Origin: Alviniconcha marisindica
Lineage: Eukaryota > Mollusca > Gastropoda > Provannidae
DNA length: 64,000 nucleotides
NCBI GenBank assembly: GCA_018857735.1
Contig: JABMCL010000660.1
Location: 58,501 to 122,500 of the forward strand
Reading direction: 5' to 3'
Part shown: positions 11,201 through 22,635 of the stretch, piece by piece
Position numbering within the stretch: the stretch's first letter is position 1
Layout: each line of letters starts with the position of its first letter
The notes under the pieces: generated by a model
Told to the model about the DNA's origin: nothing
Seen by the model: only the letters and a program-made list of their open reading frames with translations
Databases searched by the model: none
Made by a program: the position numbers and the translations under genes

Positions 11201-14200
11201 GTTACAACAGAGCTGAGCTCTGTCTGGGCACGTATGAGTTTGTCGCCACGCAGGACTACTGCAAGGTAACCTCTGAACCAGTGACAGTAGCTCAGACCTC
11301 AAAAGAAGTAATATTTTTGCTCTTGTCGGTGGTACATTTGATTCATTGAAGGGTCTGGACCACTTGGCATATAATATAAGTGAAAGATAGGAGTGGTCTG
11401 TGGACACTAAAACTAGTTCATGAAGGTGGCTTTGATTTCTTTCAAAACTTCATATGGCCCTCATTTTATGCAGTGAAACATACCTCAAAACCTCTTGTTA
11501 TGGTACAGGTATAGAAGATATTGTTCAGATTTGAAGTACAGTGGACAATCCATTCAACTGTAAATTACGATAAGATGTTCCCTTCAGTCATGAAGAAATT
11601 TTATCCTGTAAGTTTTTTTTGTGTATGTGTGATGCAAAAGATGACAGGAAGAGATGAAGAAGAACAAAGTGAAGTATTTTTTATTCTTTTGTTTGTTTGT
11701 TGCAGAACAATGTTTTACCCAAGCAGCCTGCATTCATCTTCATGATTGATGTGTCTTATAACAGTATAAAGAGTGGACTTGTCAACCTCATTTGTGATCG
11801 CTTAAAAGATGAGATTCTTGTCAACTTGCCAAAGTGAGTAAACTGCATGTTGGACTGTTTTTGTTTAACAGTCTCACCGTTCCACACTGGCAGGTCATGG
11901 AAAAAGTGAACGCACCTGTGCATGAGAAAACACTTTAAACTCTGTGATTTAAGCTGCTGAAATGTGCTATATAAAAAAAGTATACTAACACAAACATATA
12001 TACATTTACATACACCCTCCCCCCATCTCTCTTGTCTTTATAATACATTATTTATTTTTGGTATTTGTGCAGAGAGGCTGGCATGGAGGAGTCTGAAATC
12101 AGGGTTGGCTTTGTGACTTACCATAAAGAGTTGCATTTCTACAATGTCAAGGTAAGCTCATTGTGAAACTGCTCAGTGTTTCATTTCTGTTGTCCATTTT
12201 TTTTTAATTTTTTTTTTTTTAAAGCACATTTAAGTTGCTGTAAGAAGTAGCTTCATGTCTGGATTAACTTCCCCTCCACAACAGCAAGAAGTGGTACATG
12301 CTTGATCACTGAGACATGGAATGGTACCCCAAAAAGTGGAGAAGGGGGAATAGAACTAGAAGCCTGGTTCACCACCTGTCATGTGAGTAGGAGATGGTCA
12401 GTGATGTTTGCATTTTCAGTAGCCAGTTTTGAGGTGGACAAATGCAAAAATAGATGGTGCTCCCAAACAGAATCCTATGATGAACAGTGAGAGGAATCAT
12501 CATAATCATTAACATTGAGAGGAATCATCATAATCGTTAACGGTGAGAGGAATCATCATAAGCATAAGTGCCTAAACTGGCCTGGTCATTGGGGTGTCTT
12601 GGTGGTTAGTCTTTTCCACATGGATCTGTCATCAGCAGCTTGGGGTAGGATCAGCAATCTGGTCAGTGCCTTTCCTTCATATTGTCTAGCCTCTGATGCC
12701 TTTGAGAGGGGAACCAAGTGGGATTCAAACTTTGGGATGCACCTGAGGTCAGCTGTACAATTTCTATCAGTGCTTTTTTCATATTCTAGCCTGAGGTCAC
12801 AGCACCACAGGTATTTGAAGTTTGTGAAATTTAGCCTACGCTGCTACAACAGTTTGTTGAAGGTGCTGCCTTTGTTTTGCAGAGTTCCCTCGCTCAGCCC
12901 CAGATGATGGTGGTGTCTGATCTTGAGGATGTGTTTGTGCCACTTGTGGACGGCTTCCTGGTCACGCTGTCGGAGTCTGAAGCCGTCATTGACAGGTAGA
13001 GCTTTACTTCTATCCAGGCTTGCACATTGTCTCTGTCAATGTTGTTCCAACACTACAGGGAGGAGACTCCTTAAACAGCCTTTTGAAATATTGCACATGT
13101 AGCCTTGATCCTGCTAAGATCCAGAGTATCCTGAGTGCATTCAGACTTCATGGTGGTGGTGGTGGCATCAGTGGTTGGGGGAAGGAGTTGAATTTGAAAT
13201 TTGTACAAGAAGTATGAGATATACTGAAGTGAGATGACACCGGAAGACAGTTTTTTATTTGGATGATAGCTTACACCTGAAGACAGTTTTTGTTTAGATG
13301 ATAGCTTCGGTGTTTTACGGAACCTTTTTCCCCTGTGTGTAAAAGGTAAGTTTTTATTTAGATGATAACTTCTGTGTTTTATGGAACCTTTTCCCCCTGC
13401 TTGTAGAAAGTAAGTGTTTGTGTAGATGATAGCCTCTGTGTTTTATGGAAACTGTTTCCCCTGCCTGTAGAAAGTAATGTGGAGACCTTCATTTTGTGTT
13501 TGCAGTCTGCTGGCACAGATTCCTCAACTGTTTGCTGACTGCAAGGAAACGGAAACAGTATTAGGCCCAGTGATTCAGGCCGGCCTTGATGCCCTCAAGT
13601 CTTCTGAACGCTGCGGACGTCTCTACATCTTCCACACCTCGCTTCCCACTGCGGAGGCACCTGGCAAGCTGAAGAACAGGGATGACCGCAAACTGTTGGG
13701 GACCGAGAAGGAAAAGGTAAGAGTTTGTGTGAAGTTGTCTTAGTTTCTGCTTCATTTGCTTGTTTGACTAACGCAAAGTTGTCTCTGGAGATGTACTAGG
13801 TGGTTCCTGGTAGGAAGACAAGTGCTGTTTATGACAGTGATTAAAGAGGGAGATAAATACAGCAAGCACTTTGACTCATGAAAAGGTATGTAAGGCTCTG
13901 GAGTACATACTCGTTCTCTTGCCAAGATGTGATGTCGTGGCTGATGGGGTGCAAGAAGCCAGCTGTGTGTCGCATCTATATAACGGTGGAAAAATCACCC
14001 CTCTCTAGTTGAGACCAAGCCTCAGGCTTTTAAATCTTTGGTTAGTCCTCTCTTCAGGCTTCCGAACAATTCATGATTGGAAACGCTGCAGTCATCTCTG
14101 CTCCGCAGATTTGCCGCTCCATCCCAAACAAGGTGTGTTGTCTTTCGGTCCTTACCCACACAGATGTGTATGTCTTGTTTTCCAGAGCCTCTTGACGCCT

Positions 14201-17200
14201 CAGACTCCGTTCTACGGCAAGCTGGGCCAGGAGTGCGTGGCAGCGGGCTGCAGCGTGGACCTCTTCCTCTTCCCAAACTCCTACTGTGACGTGGCCACCA
14301 TGGCCGATGTGGTCAGGCTCACCAGCGGAAACCTCTACAAATACAGCTACTTCCAGGTTAGACAGCATGTGGCAGTCTTCACAAGGAATCTTCTCTAGAA
14401 CTGGCAATGAGCAGGCGTGGCAATCTTTTAGACTACTGGCAGAAATAAAGACTGTTTCTAGAGTTTGAAAGCAGCTTTGAGGATGTGGAAGCCTGCAGAT
14501 CCTACTGTATGGGCGTTAAAAAGGGATGGATGTTGGATAGGACCAGACCATATAGGACCATCGTCAGTAAGACGAACATTGGAACTGTTTTAAAGGTAAC
14601 GTTGGGGGAACTTCTGAGAGATTGGGTATGATGGCATGATGTGCTTTTCCGAGTGCATAGAAAGCACTTTTTCCGAGTGCATAGAAAGCACTTTTTCTGA
14701 GTGCATAGAAACCAGCTTGAACTGAACTGGACTGTGCATGCCATCACAGTCATGTCTGAATGAGAAGCCTTGGTGCTGTGGTGCATGATGTTTATTTACA
14801 TGGAAGAGTTGATCAGTTTTGCATGCAAGTGACGGGTTCTGTGGCAGCTTCAATGTCGGTTCTTATCAAGTTTGGACCTTTATGATGATGATGACCATGA
14901 CAACTTGTACCAAGCACAAGGACCCACATCATACAGGAAACTTTGTTAGCCACACCTATTGTTGTGGGGAGGAAGGGGTGGGGGGTGGGGGTGGGTGGAG
15001 GGGAACTGAAAAGAAAATGTAGAAGAATTTTCATTGCTGTACATTGACTTTATGATGGTAAGTTATTATTGGCTAGTATTTTACATGTGTGTGTGCATGC
15101 GTGTAAGACAGACTACAGAGAGAGAGAAAGCTGGCATTCTAAACAAGATCCAAACACATAAAAGGTTGTTTTGTAGCTTGACAAAGGGGATTACCCCCAA
15201 AATTTGCTGGTTTTGTCTTGTCCCAATAAATAGTGTTCTTTTGAACCTTTTATGTGTTTGGATCTTATAGAGAGAAAACATCAACTTCTACTAATTTGCT
15301 GCAAGTCTGTTGTGTATTAATGTAGTGATTGCAACCTTGAGTAGAACCACTGCATGTTTATACTTTCAGGCTGACTTGGATGGTGATCGGTTCATTGAAG
15401 ACCTCCGCTGCAATGTTGAAAGACCTGTTGCCTTTGATGCCATTTTGCGTGTCAGAACCAGCACAGGTATGTGGTTTCAAAACCAGGGACATCACTTGCA
15501 GTGTTACTGATTTCCTTATTATATGCTCATTCCTACCTGTAATCGTCCTGATAAAACCGTACCGGTTGACTGGGCGTAAAACACCAACTTACTTACATTC
15601 TTACTCCCACCTGTAACAAAGTGGGGTTGGGGAGGAAGTTGTATCTTAGAATCACGCCATCCATGTGGGTTTTGTTTTGACTTTTCTTCTCAGTTGCTAA
15701 GCCTGCTGCACCCCTGACCCACCCAAGGTGACAAATCGTGTTTAGTTAAAGGGTGAAACTTGTCTGTCAGTACGCAGTGCCTTGTGGTCACCTGTGTTTT
15801 GTCTTCTTTTCTTTTTTTCCATTGTGGTCAGACACCTTGTGAAGAACTAAACTGTTTTCCAAGTGAAACATTTATTGTCCTAATAAATAATTTGTGTGCA
15901 ATGGATGTCTGTTTTGACACTAGCAGAAATGTTGAGTACCTGTTTAGTGTTCTTCTTTTTGGGGGGTAATATGTAATATGTTTTGTCTTGGTCTTTTTTA
16001 AAGATGTTTTTTTACAAAATGTAAATTAATCAACTGTCCATTTTCAACTTGTCGTGAATTTTTAATGATTTTCTTCTTTTTTCTGTCTACCAGGTATTCG
16101 CCCTGTGGACTTCTATGGCAACTTCTACATGTCCAACACGACTGACGTGGAGCTGGCAGCAATGGATTCTGAACAGTCCATTGCAGTGGAGATCAAACAT
16201 GATGACAAACTCTCTGAAGCAGAAGGGGCCTTTGTTCAGGTAGCTTGACAGTACTTGCTTCTAGATTTTTTGTTTTGCTCGTTAAATGATTGTGAAAACA
16301 TAGATGTAGTGAAGAAAATGGACGCATCAACAGATACCCCCTCTATTCCTGAGATTTGAAGCAAAAAACAGCAACAACAACAAAAAACATAACAACCCCA
16401 GCTCCAGAATGGGAGCTCAAATGTATGCAACTCAGACATGGATATGCATAAATTTTGATAAAATATTAAATGGGCACGCATGTGAAGTAGCAGTTTTGTC
16501 TCAGAGACTTTTGTCTTTAATGTAAGAACTTTGTTTGCCAGGTTGCGGTGTTGTACACCAGTTCCAATGGACAGCGGCGGTTGAGAGTCATCAACCAGGG
16601 CTTTAACTGCTGTACACAGATGGCCGATCTCTTCCGCTCCTGCGAGCTGGACACACTCGTCAACTTCTTTGCAAAACTTTGTGAGGGCCTAGGCCATGAT
16701 GCAGCCATTTTTTACCCATGCGCATATTATTGACCCACATAAAAAAATATTAAAGCATGTGATTGGGTGATAATGAATATGAGAATGATTTTGAGACTGT
16801 CCATGGCAAGAACTTTAGCATTGGCCTTGTCTCCAAGATTGTGACAGTGGCTTTTCGAAAATTGTATGATAGTAACTTCTGATATATATAGACTTTTGCT
16901 CTTTTGTGTCTTATGCTATCTGATGTCTAGGTCACAGGGGTATCAGAAAAATGTGTTTTGGGGGCAAGTCTTATCTTATGCTAAAACTGTGTATTGGGGT
17001 TTCTTACATGGATAGAATCATGCACAAAGTGCTGGTTCTCTGTGTGTGTATCTTTGCTTGAAGTAAAAAATAAATCCGAGGTAATGAACATATTTTTGGA
17101 ATACCTAAAACTTAAAGTGGTTTTCTCAGATATAACTGAAAGTCACATTTCCATGACAAGAATCATGAAGTTCAAACTTTGTATGATTGTTTTATGTTTG

Positions 17201-20200
17201 AATAGATGGCCATGAACAGAATTGGATTTGAGTATGGATGCAATAATGAACAGAATACAAATGAAGTAACATGTTTTCAACCCCTGCAAAACCTTTAATG
17301 TTGGCATTTTCTCAGAATGTTTATATTATGATCATGTATACTGCTTGTGAAGTTACACTGATAATAGCAGTTGTGCTTGTGTAGCTTGAAGCCCAGTGGT
17401 ATTTTAGACTATGCTTTGGACAAAACTATATTTCTTTTTACTTAAGTCGTATAAACGTAGTGAATTCTATTCTTCCATTGCAGTTAGCTTGTTGGTATTT
17501 ATTTTCAGCCATCCGTAACACCCTGAACCAGAACCCCAAGTTCGTCCGTGAGCACATCATGAATGAGGTGTCCCAGATTTTGGCGTGCTACAGAAAGAAC
17601 TGTGCCAACCCCTCATCGGCAGGCCAGCTCATCTTGCCAGAGTGCATGAAGCTGCTGCCCCTCTATGCCAACTGCATCATCAAGAGTGATGGCATCCAAG
17701 GAGGTGAGCTTTCTCCCTCTTCCGTGGTGCTTTATGTCCGCAGAACCCATATGGCGTGTTTGGGATGGGATGGGGGAAGAGTGGGATAGGGAATGAGAGC
17801 CCAGGCCCACCTCCCTGTTCATACAGCTCCTGAGCTCTGGAGCTTGCTCCCAGTCTGTCAGCAGGAAGGGAAAAATTGCTGGTTGTTGGTAATGTTTAGT
17901 CTGAACAATATTGTATTAAGGCGTACTTTGGTTCATTAACTGGAATAACATGAGTGTCAGATGTTTTTCTTCATTCGTGATCCTGCCATAATGAATTTAA
18001 TTTATGAAGATACCACTGTTACCAGAGAAATCAGTAGTGTCTTGGTGTAAGAATGCTAGTGTTCTTTCCACAAGTTTTCCTATTTTATGCATCGTCAAAA
18101 CTGGGCTGTTAAAAACAAAAACAAAGTTGATTGCCGGTGTTCTGAAACAAGATCAAAAACGTACAATATTAAAAAGGTAACCTTTTGTGTGTTTTGATCT
18201 TGGAATGTTGTACGATTAATATTACATTTCGTGCTGCAATATTTTTCAGGTTCAGAGATCTCTACAGATGATCGCAGTTACCTGATGCATCTCATCAACG
18301 CCATGGACGTTCACATGACCAACGTCTTCTTCTACCCCAGGCTCTTGCCCCTCGTAAGTGGCCCTTTGGTGCTCTGCCTGTTTCCTCTCTTTCAACATTC
18401 TGCCATTCTCTTTCCTAAGTTGGTAAGTTATCCTGGTTAATGTTTTAACGTGATAGCCCAGGCTCTTACCCTTTGTAAGTGGCCCCGTGGTGCTCTGCCT
18501 GTTTCCTCTCTTTGAACATTCTGCCATTTTCTTTCCTAAGGCAGCAAGAGATCTTTCTTGTTAATGTTTTAATTTCACAACCCTTACCCTTCGTAAGTGG
18601 CCCTGTGGTGCTCTGCCTGTTTCCTCTCTTTCAGCAACAACATTCTGCCATTCTTTCCTAAGGCAGCAAGATATCCTTGTTAATGTTTTAACGTAATAAC
18701 CCAGGCTCATGCCCTTTGCCTGGTGCCTCTCTTTCACCAACAACATTCTGCTATTCTCTTTCCTGCGATGTTAGTGAGTTGGCAAGCTGTCGTTCTTGTT
18801 CTCTTTCCATGGTGTCTAATTAGCACGAGAGAGTGAGGGGACAGTGGAGGTCATCTACCTAGGGATATACCACACTATTCCAGACTAGTCAAAAGGTATG
18901 TGTGTACCCCACATCTTAACTTTGGTGGACAACACTAGGCTGTAAAACATCAACTTTCATGGTGTGTGTGTACCCCACACCTTAACTTTGGTGGACAACA
19001 CTAGGCTGTAAAATATAACTTTCATGGTGTGTGTGTACCCCACACCTTAACTTTGGTGGACAACACTAGGCTGTAAAACATAACTTTCATGGTGTGTGTG
19101 TACCCCACAGCTTAACTTTGGTGGACAACACTAGGCTGTAAAACATCAACTTCTTTGTTTTGTGCAGCATGCAGCGGATATGGAATCCCGGGAACTGCCC
19201 ACTGCAATTCGCTGTTCCCTTGAACGGCTCCAGGATAATGGCATCTACCTCTTGGGTATGTGTGAAACTTATGTGCAGTGAGAGGTTTTCTTTTTAACCA
19301 GTTGCAGACTTTATATACTTCTAAAAAAAACAAAATTTTAATAGTACCTTACTCTTGTTTACTTTTTCAGTATTTCACGTATTTGTGATAGTGAATTTGT
19401 GAGTTACTGAAGGATTTTTTTTAGGCAAACCAGGTGATAGCTGGTAGGTGGTATGTGCAGCTAGCTGCCATATGGCACTGGTATTTGCCATTATGCATTT
19501 ATATAACATTTTTAAATTTTATATTGTGTCTGTCCATTCCTTTTTTATATTTTTCTTTAACCAGGTATCGATAAATTAGACAATGGTTGATGATACCAGC
19601 ATGTCCTAGCCATATGTGCTCTTTTAATGGGTAATATTGAAGGGACTATGAAATTTTTTGTCTGATGTTTGTGTATGTATGTTTTATGTTTGAGAAGTAA
19701 TTGGTTTTGTAGATTGACTTGACAGAGGGTTGATATATATGTGAGAAGAGTTTAGAAATGTGTGTTTTGCTTATGACCCGAGTTTGACTGTCCTGAGGTG
19801 ACCCTGTATGGTTGACAGGACATTAGAATCCAATTACTAATACTACTACCAAAAGATGATTACTTTCAACATTGTTTCATTGCCAGTCAGGTAGCAAAAT
19901 CAGCCTTACCCAAAAGTTCTTTTGCTAACTGTTGGCAGGAAATGGATGAATTTGTCCATACACTGGCATAGAACTTTGTTAAGTGATAGGTTCAGATGAC
20001 CACTTTGGCCTTGCTGAATGATAGGCTTAGATGACCATTTGGCCTTGCTGAATGATAGGCTTAGATGACCATTTGGCCTTGCTGAATGATAGGCTTAGAT
20101 GACCATTTGGCCTTGCTGAATGATAGGCTTAGATGACCATTTGGCCTTGCTGAATGATAGGCTCAGATGACCATTTGGCCTTGCTGAATGATAGGCTCAG

Positions 20201-22635
20201 ATGACCATTTGGCCTTGCTGAATGATAGGCTCAGATGACCATTTGGCCTTGCTGAATGATAGGCTCAGATGACCATTTGGCCTTGCTGAATGATAGGCTT
20301 AGATAACCCATTTGGCCTTGCTGAATGATAGGCTTAGATGACCACCAGATGCACTTTGGCCCAGTGAACACATTCACAGAAAAGCTTGCTTCAAAACTTT
20401 GGCAAAGAACAGCATGTGACATCAAAAATATGCATAAAGATTCTGGTTGACCCAACACAGCAAACGTTCACTTTTGTGCTCCCAAGGATCCAAACTTGAG
20501 TTATGTTACTCTGTTAAGTTGCCATCAGTGTCTTCAGTTGTGCGTTAAGGACCTACAACCTCATGTTGTACATGTGGTGACACTTATGGTGCTGAACATT
20601 TATGTCAGTTCTTAACCTGTAGAAATAACAGAATGAAGAAACAACATCAACGTAAAGTGCAATAATATTGATAAGAGCATGTTGAAGTCCTATAATGTAA
20701 AGTATAATTTTTTTATTTTATGTTTACTCTGTAACTTCCAGAATGAATGATTGCATGATTGTGGTTTCTTTGTGTACAGAAAATGGCGTGTCCATGTTCT
20801 TGTGGATTGGCCATACAGTGGACCCTGAGCTTATCCAGAAGCTGTTTGGTGTTGCCAGTGCTGCCCAGATCGACATTGACAAGGTAGGTCATTGACAGCT
20901 CATATAAATTTCAATTGACAAGGTATGTCATTGAAAGCTCATATAAAGATCAGTTGATGTCACTGAAAGCTCAGTACTGACTTTACAGTATTTTAGTTGA
21001 GGATGTTGTTGAAAGATGTATGTCTGGATTTGATTTTTGATGAAGTCAACAGTTTTAGAAAATTAAGTTTTTGTTACATTTTGGACTGTTTTTTACCTGC
21101 CGTTTCCAGTGTTTTTAATTGACCAAGTGCTATTTTGGACATGTAGATATTTGTATCATGTCCTGTGTTCTGACAAAAAGTGTTTCACTTTGATATGCCC
21201 AGTTGACTTGGCATTAAAAACTAATTATTGGTCTATCAGCTGGAGCTCCCGGTCAACCTGAAGTAGTTTGAATGAACTTTCTCTCAGTCAGCTGGGTAGA
21301 TTTAGAGCTAGTGAAGATCTGGTTGAGCACCGTGTGGTAAGCTTTTGTCTGCAGGCTGCTGGGTGGGCAAAGGGCAGCTACAGAGTGTGTGTCTGGGTTG
21401 TGATTTCCCCCCTTACTTGGTTGTTGCAGGTCAAACTGATGGATCTGGACAATCCTGTATCGCGCAAGTTGCGTGAGGTGGTGGAAAGGATTCGACAGGA
21501 ACGAGCTCGTTTCATGAAGGTTGGTTTGCTTTTCCACAAGTTTATTGCTTCCTTTGGAATAGCTTTATAGTGTGTGTATACAAAATGTTTGTTGTTGTTG
21601 TTTTGTTCTATTACAATATGATGAGTGCACATCTGGCTGTGAAACTATGTGGTAGAAGTTTTGTCTTTGAGATTGTCAGGTCAAATCAAGCCAGTGTACT
21701 TTAATCATTCCATACACAGCAATTGGGGTAACTACTAAAGGCTCATTAATTTTAAAACATGTCTAAAAGGACATTGAAGCAATGTTAAAAGCATTTAAAT
21801 TAATGATAATAAACTGAGATACTGGATGAAAAATTTGTAGGCAACTTTGCATGATGATAGCTACAATTGCACAATTGAGCTGTACATTTGCACACACAAT
21901 TTAGTGATTTCAAGGTCACAGAAAAAATGTAAGCTGTATTTTCTCATGTCTTTTATCAGAGCACATGTTTGTGTTTTGACATATATGCCCATGGATGAAA
22001 TCATGCTCATGTTTTTGGTGACTGTGTATTTAAGGGAAATAACAAGTTTCCAGTTGCTGAAGTGTCTCAGATGCTATTTAAGCAGGATCCTTGAAATTCT
22101 GCATGATTTCTGTTAAACTTGACTCTAAATACCTGTGATCATACCGTTTTGAAAGTCACAAGAGTTGGCCTTGGGGGAAAAAGGAAGTAAAATAGTTTTT
22201 TTCTGGTTTGAATGCAAGAAAGTTGAAGGAGTGCTCATTTTCCCAACCCCCAAATTTTAAAAAAGCCCATAAAAAACAGTGATTTGGCAACATCTAATAA
22301 GGTTAGAATTTGTTTTATTGCAAACAAATCAGGTGTTTTCCAGACTGATGCATGTAAATAATGGGTGTGCAAATCAGCAATTGCCAGGACAAACTGCATT
22401 ATCAACCATTGTTTTTGTTGTTGCAAAAACAGAATCAGTACTCTAAAGTGCACTTTCTTTCCCACATTTTGGTATTCTCTTTTTTTGTTTTCAGCTGACA
22501 ATTGTGCGTCAGCGTGACAAGCTGGAGCCGTGGTTCAACCACTTCCTGGTGGAGGACAAGGGCATGAACGGCAGCTCCTCCTACGTGGACTTCCTGTGCC
22601 ACATACACAAAGAGATCAGGAATATACTTGCCTAA
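4731..22635 (+). CDS. SEC24C/D-class COPII coat subunit, 23 coding exons
   Basis: Sec24 pairs with Sec23 on Sar1-GTP at ER exit sites and selects cargo. Exons joined: 4731-4866, 5391-5526, 6572-6695, 7143-7187, 7625-8575, 8831-8939, 9703-9830, 10460-10598, 11150-11265, 11706-11833, 12073-12151, 12883-12995, 13506-13716, 14186-14356, 15370-15466, 16094-16239, 16542-16680, 17509-17703, 18250-18353, 19168-19255, 20780-20883, 21430-21519, 22495-22635. All have GT-AG borders, and phases agree through to TAA, giving 1,229 residues (human SEC24C is near 1,090). Residues 1 to about 455 are a Pro/Gly/Gln/Met-rich disordered arm. A four-cysteine zinc finger follows (C559, C562, C581, C584). Exon 10 opens the trunk domain with [10 protein letters not shown]. 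Then come the beta-sandwich ([15 protein letters not shown]), the helical domain ([23 protein letters not shown]), and a gelsolin-like end with [11 protein letters not shown]. The extra length lies in the N-terminal arm. Exon 2 could instead start at 5397, removing two residues. Confidence 0.93.
5246..5296. repeat. (TA)n microsatellite
   Basis: About 25 TA units in SEC24 intron between coding exons 1 and 2. Confidence 0.95.
5881..6306 (+). mobile_element. ~420-bp dispersed element, copy 1 (retroposon-like)
   Basis: This stretch is nearly repeated at 19434-19852. It starts near 'gttggtaggtggtatgtgca', runs through an A/T-rich middle, and ends in 'cctgaggtgaccctgtgtgg', 'ttgacaggacatta' and a short (ACT)n tail. 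A simple 3' tail and shared 3' end are typical of non-autonomous retroposons. No protein and no clear Pol III boxes were seen. It lies in SEC24 intron 2. Confidence 0.7.
6572..6695 (+). other. SEC24 coding exon 3, proline/glycine-rich arm
   Basis: Acceptor ctgcttcag at 6571 and donor gtaaga at 6696. The frame reads [18 protein letters not shown] and continues with a methionine- and proline-rich run. It is short and low in complexity but is tied to its neighbours by matching phases (2 in, 0 out). Confidence 0.85.
7769..8008 (+). repeat. 45-bp coding minisatellite in SEC24 exon 5
   Basis: Five near-identical 45-bp units, starting at 7769, 7814, 7859, 7904 and 7949, plus a partial unit at 7994. 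Each encodes [15 protein letters not shown] (15 residues), where x varies between A/V and Q/H. The unit is a multiple of three, so copy number can change without shifting the frame. It accounts for part of the extra length of the N-terminal arm. Confidence 0.95.
9567..9725 (+). repeat. 55-bp triplication of the SEC24 exon 7 acceptor
   Basis: Three copies at exactly 55-bp spacing carry the intron end 'gatgggtgtttatgtgcag' and the first ~22 bases of the exon. AG|GT junctions are at 9592/9593, 9647/9648 and 9702/9703. Only the third keeps the SEC24 frame, because 55 and 110 are not multiples of three. Copies 1 and 2 hold good-looking acceptors with a few substitutions. Confidence 0.92.
9872..9960. 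repeat. short GT/GA microsatellite
   Basis: Impure GT, GA and TGCA runs immediately after SEC24 exon 7. Confidence 0.8.
12489..12566. repeat. 28-bp tandem repeat, 3 copies
   Basis: Three copies of 'gagaggaatcatcataatca' plus a variable end, in a SEC24 intron. No coding role. Confidence 0.85.
13235..13475 (+). repeat. tandem repeat just upstream of SEC24 exon 13
   Basis: Three to four diverged units built on 'agatgatagcttctgtgttt', 'tatggaaccttttccccctg' and 'tgtagaaagtaagt'. Each unit holds a pyrimidine stretch, then TAG or AAG, followed at once by a donor-like GTAAGT. The first has the order pyrimidines-AAAAG|GTAAGT at about 13341-13351. The block ends about 30 bases before the exon at 13506. 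Confidence 0.75.
14640..14712. repeat. ~25-bp tandem repeat, 3 copies
   Basis: Three copies of 'gagtgcatagaaagcacttt' with small length changes, in the SEC24 intron after exon 14. Each unit has a small inner palindrome. Confidence 0.85.
15145..15266. mobile_element. MITE-like hairpin with perfect 23-bp inverted ends
   Basis: The left arm (15145-15167, starting AAGATCCAAACACATA) and right arm (15244-15266) are exact reverse complements over 23 bases, separated by 76 bases. The interior contains 'ttgacaaaggggattacccc' and 'cccaataaatag', which resembles the terminal part of some retroelements. Related arms occur at 18149-18201 and 48181-48602. No transposase is present. Confidence 0.7.
18149..18201. 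mobile_element. short inverted-repeat element related to 15145-15266
   Basis: The left arm starts AAGATCAAAAACG at 18149. The right arm, 18179-18201, ends GTTTTGATCTT. It shares the AAGATC-AAA and AAAGGTT arm motifs with the element at 15145-15266 but is shorter and less perfect. It lies 48 bases upstream of SEC24 exon 19. Confidence 0.5.
18336..18775 (+). repeat. ~120-bp tandem copies of the SEC24 exon 19 donor edge
   Basis: The end of exon 19 (cccaggctcttgcccctc) with its donor gtaagt at 18354 is repeated about 121 bases later (gtaagt at 18475), again 118 bases later (18593), and as a decayed fourth copy near 18700 that has lost the donor. Each copy continues with 'ggtgctctgcctgtttcctc' and 'cattctgccatt'. 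Only the first copy is used in the conserved reading frame. Confidence 0.88.
18897..19153. repeat. ~64-bp tandem repeat, 4 copies
   Basis: Four close copies of 'tgtgtaccccaca', 'ttaactttggtggacaacac' and 'taggctgtaaaacat'. The array ends 14 bases before SEC24 exon 20 (19168). Confidence 0.92.
19434..19852 (+). mobile_element. ~420-bp dispersed element, copy 2
   Basis: Same orientation and same end points as 5881-6306, with a few per cent differences and a small deletion in the middle. It ends in 'ttgacaggacatta' and a (TACTAC) tail. It lies in the SEC24 intron between exons 20 and 21. The high similarity suggests a recent insertion or a young family. Confidence 0.7.
19982..20345. repeat. 34-bp minisatellite, about 10 copies
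   Basis: Unit 'gctgaatgataggctcagat' plus 'gaccatttggcctt', repeated about ten times with a c/t variant at one site that groups copies into neighbouring runs. Intronic. Confidence 0.93.

Noticed and set aside
19982..20345. CRISPR-like array
   Set aside because: The 34-bp units are directly adjacent with no unique spacers, and the context is an animal intron.
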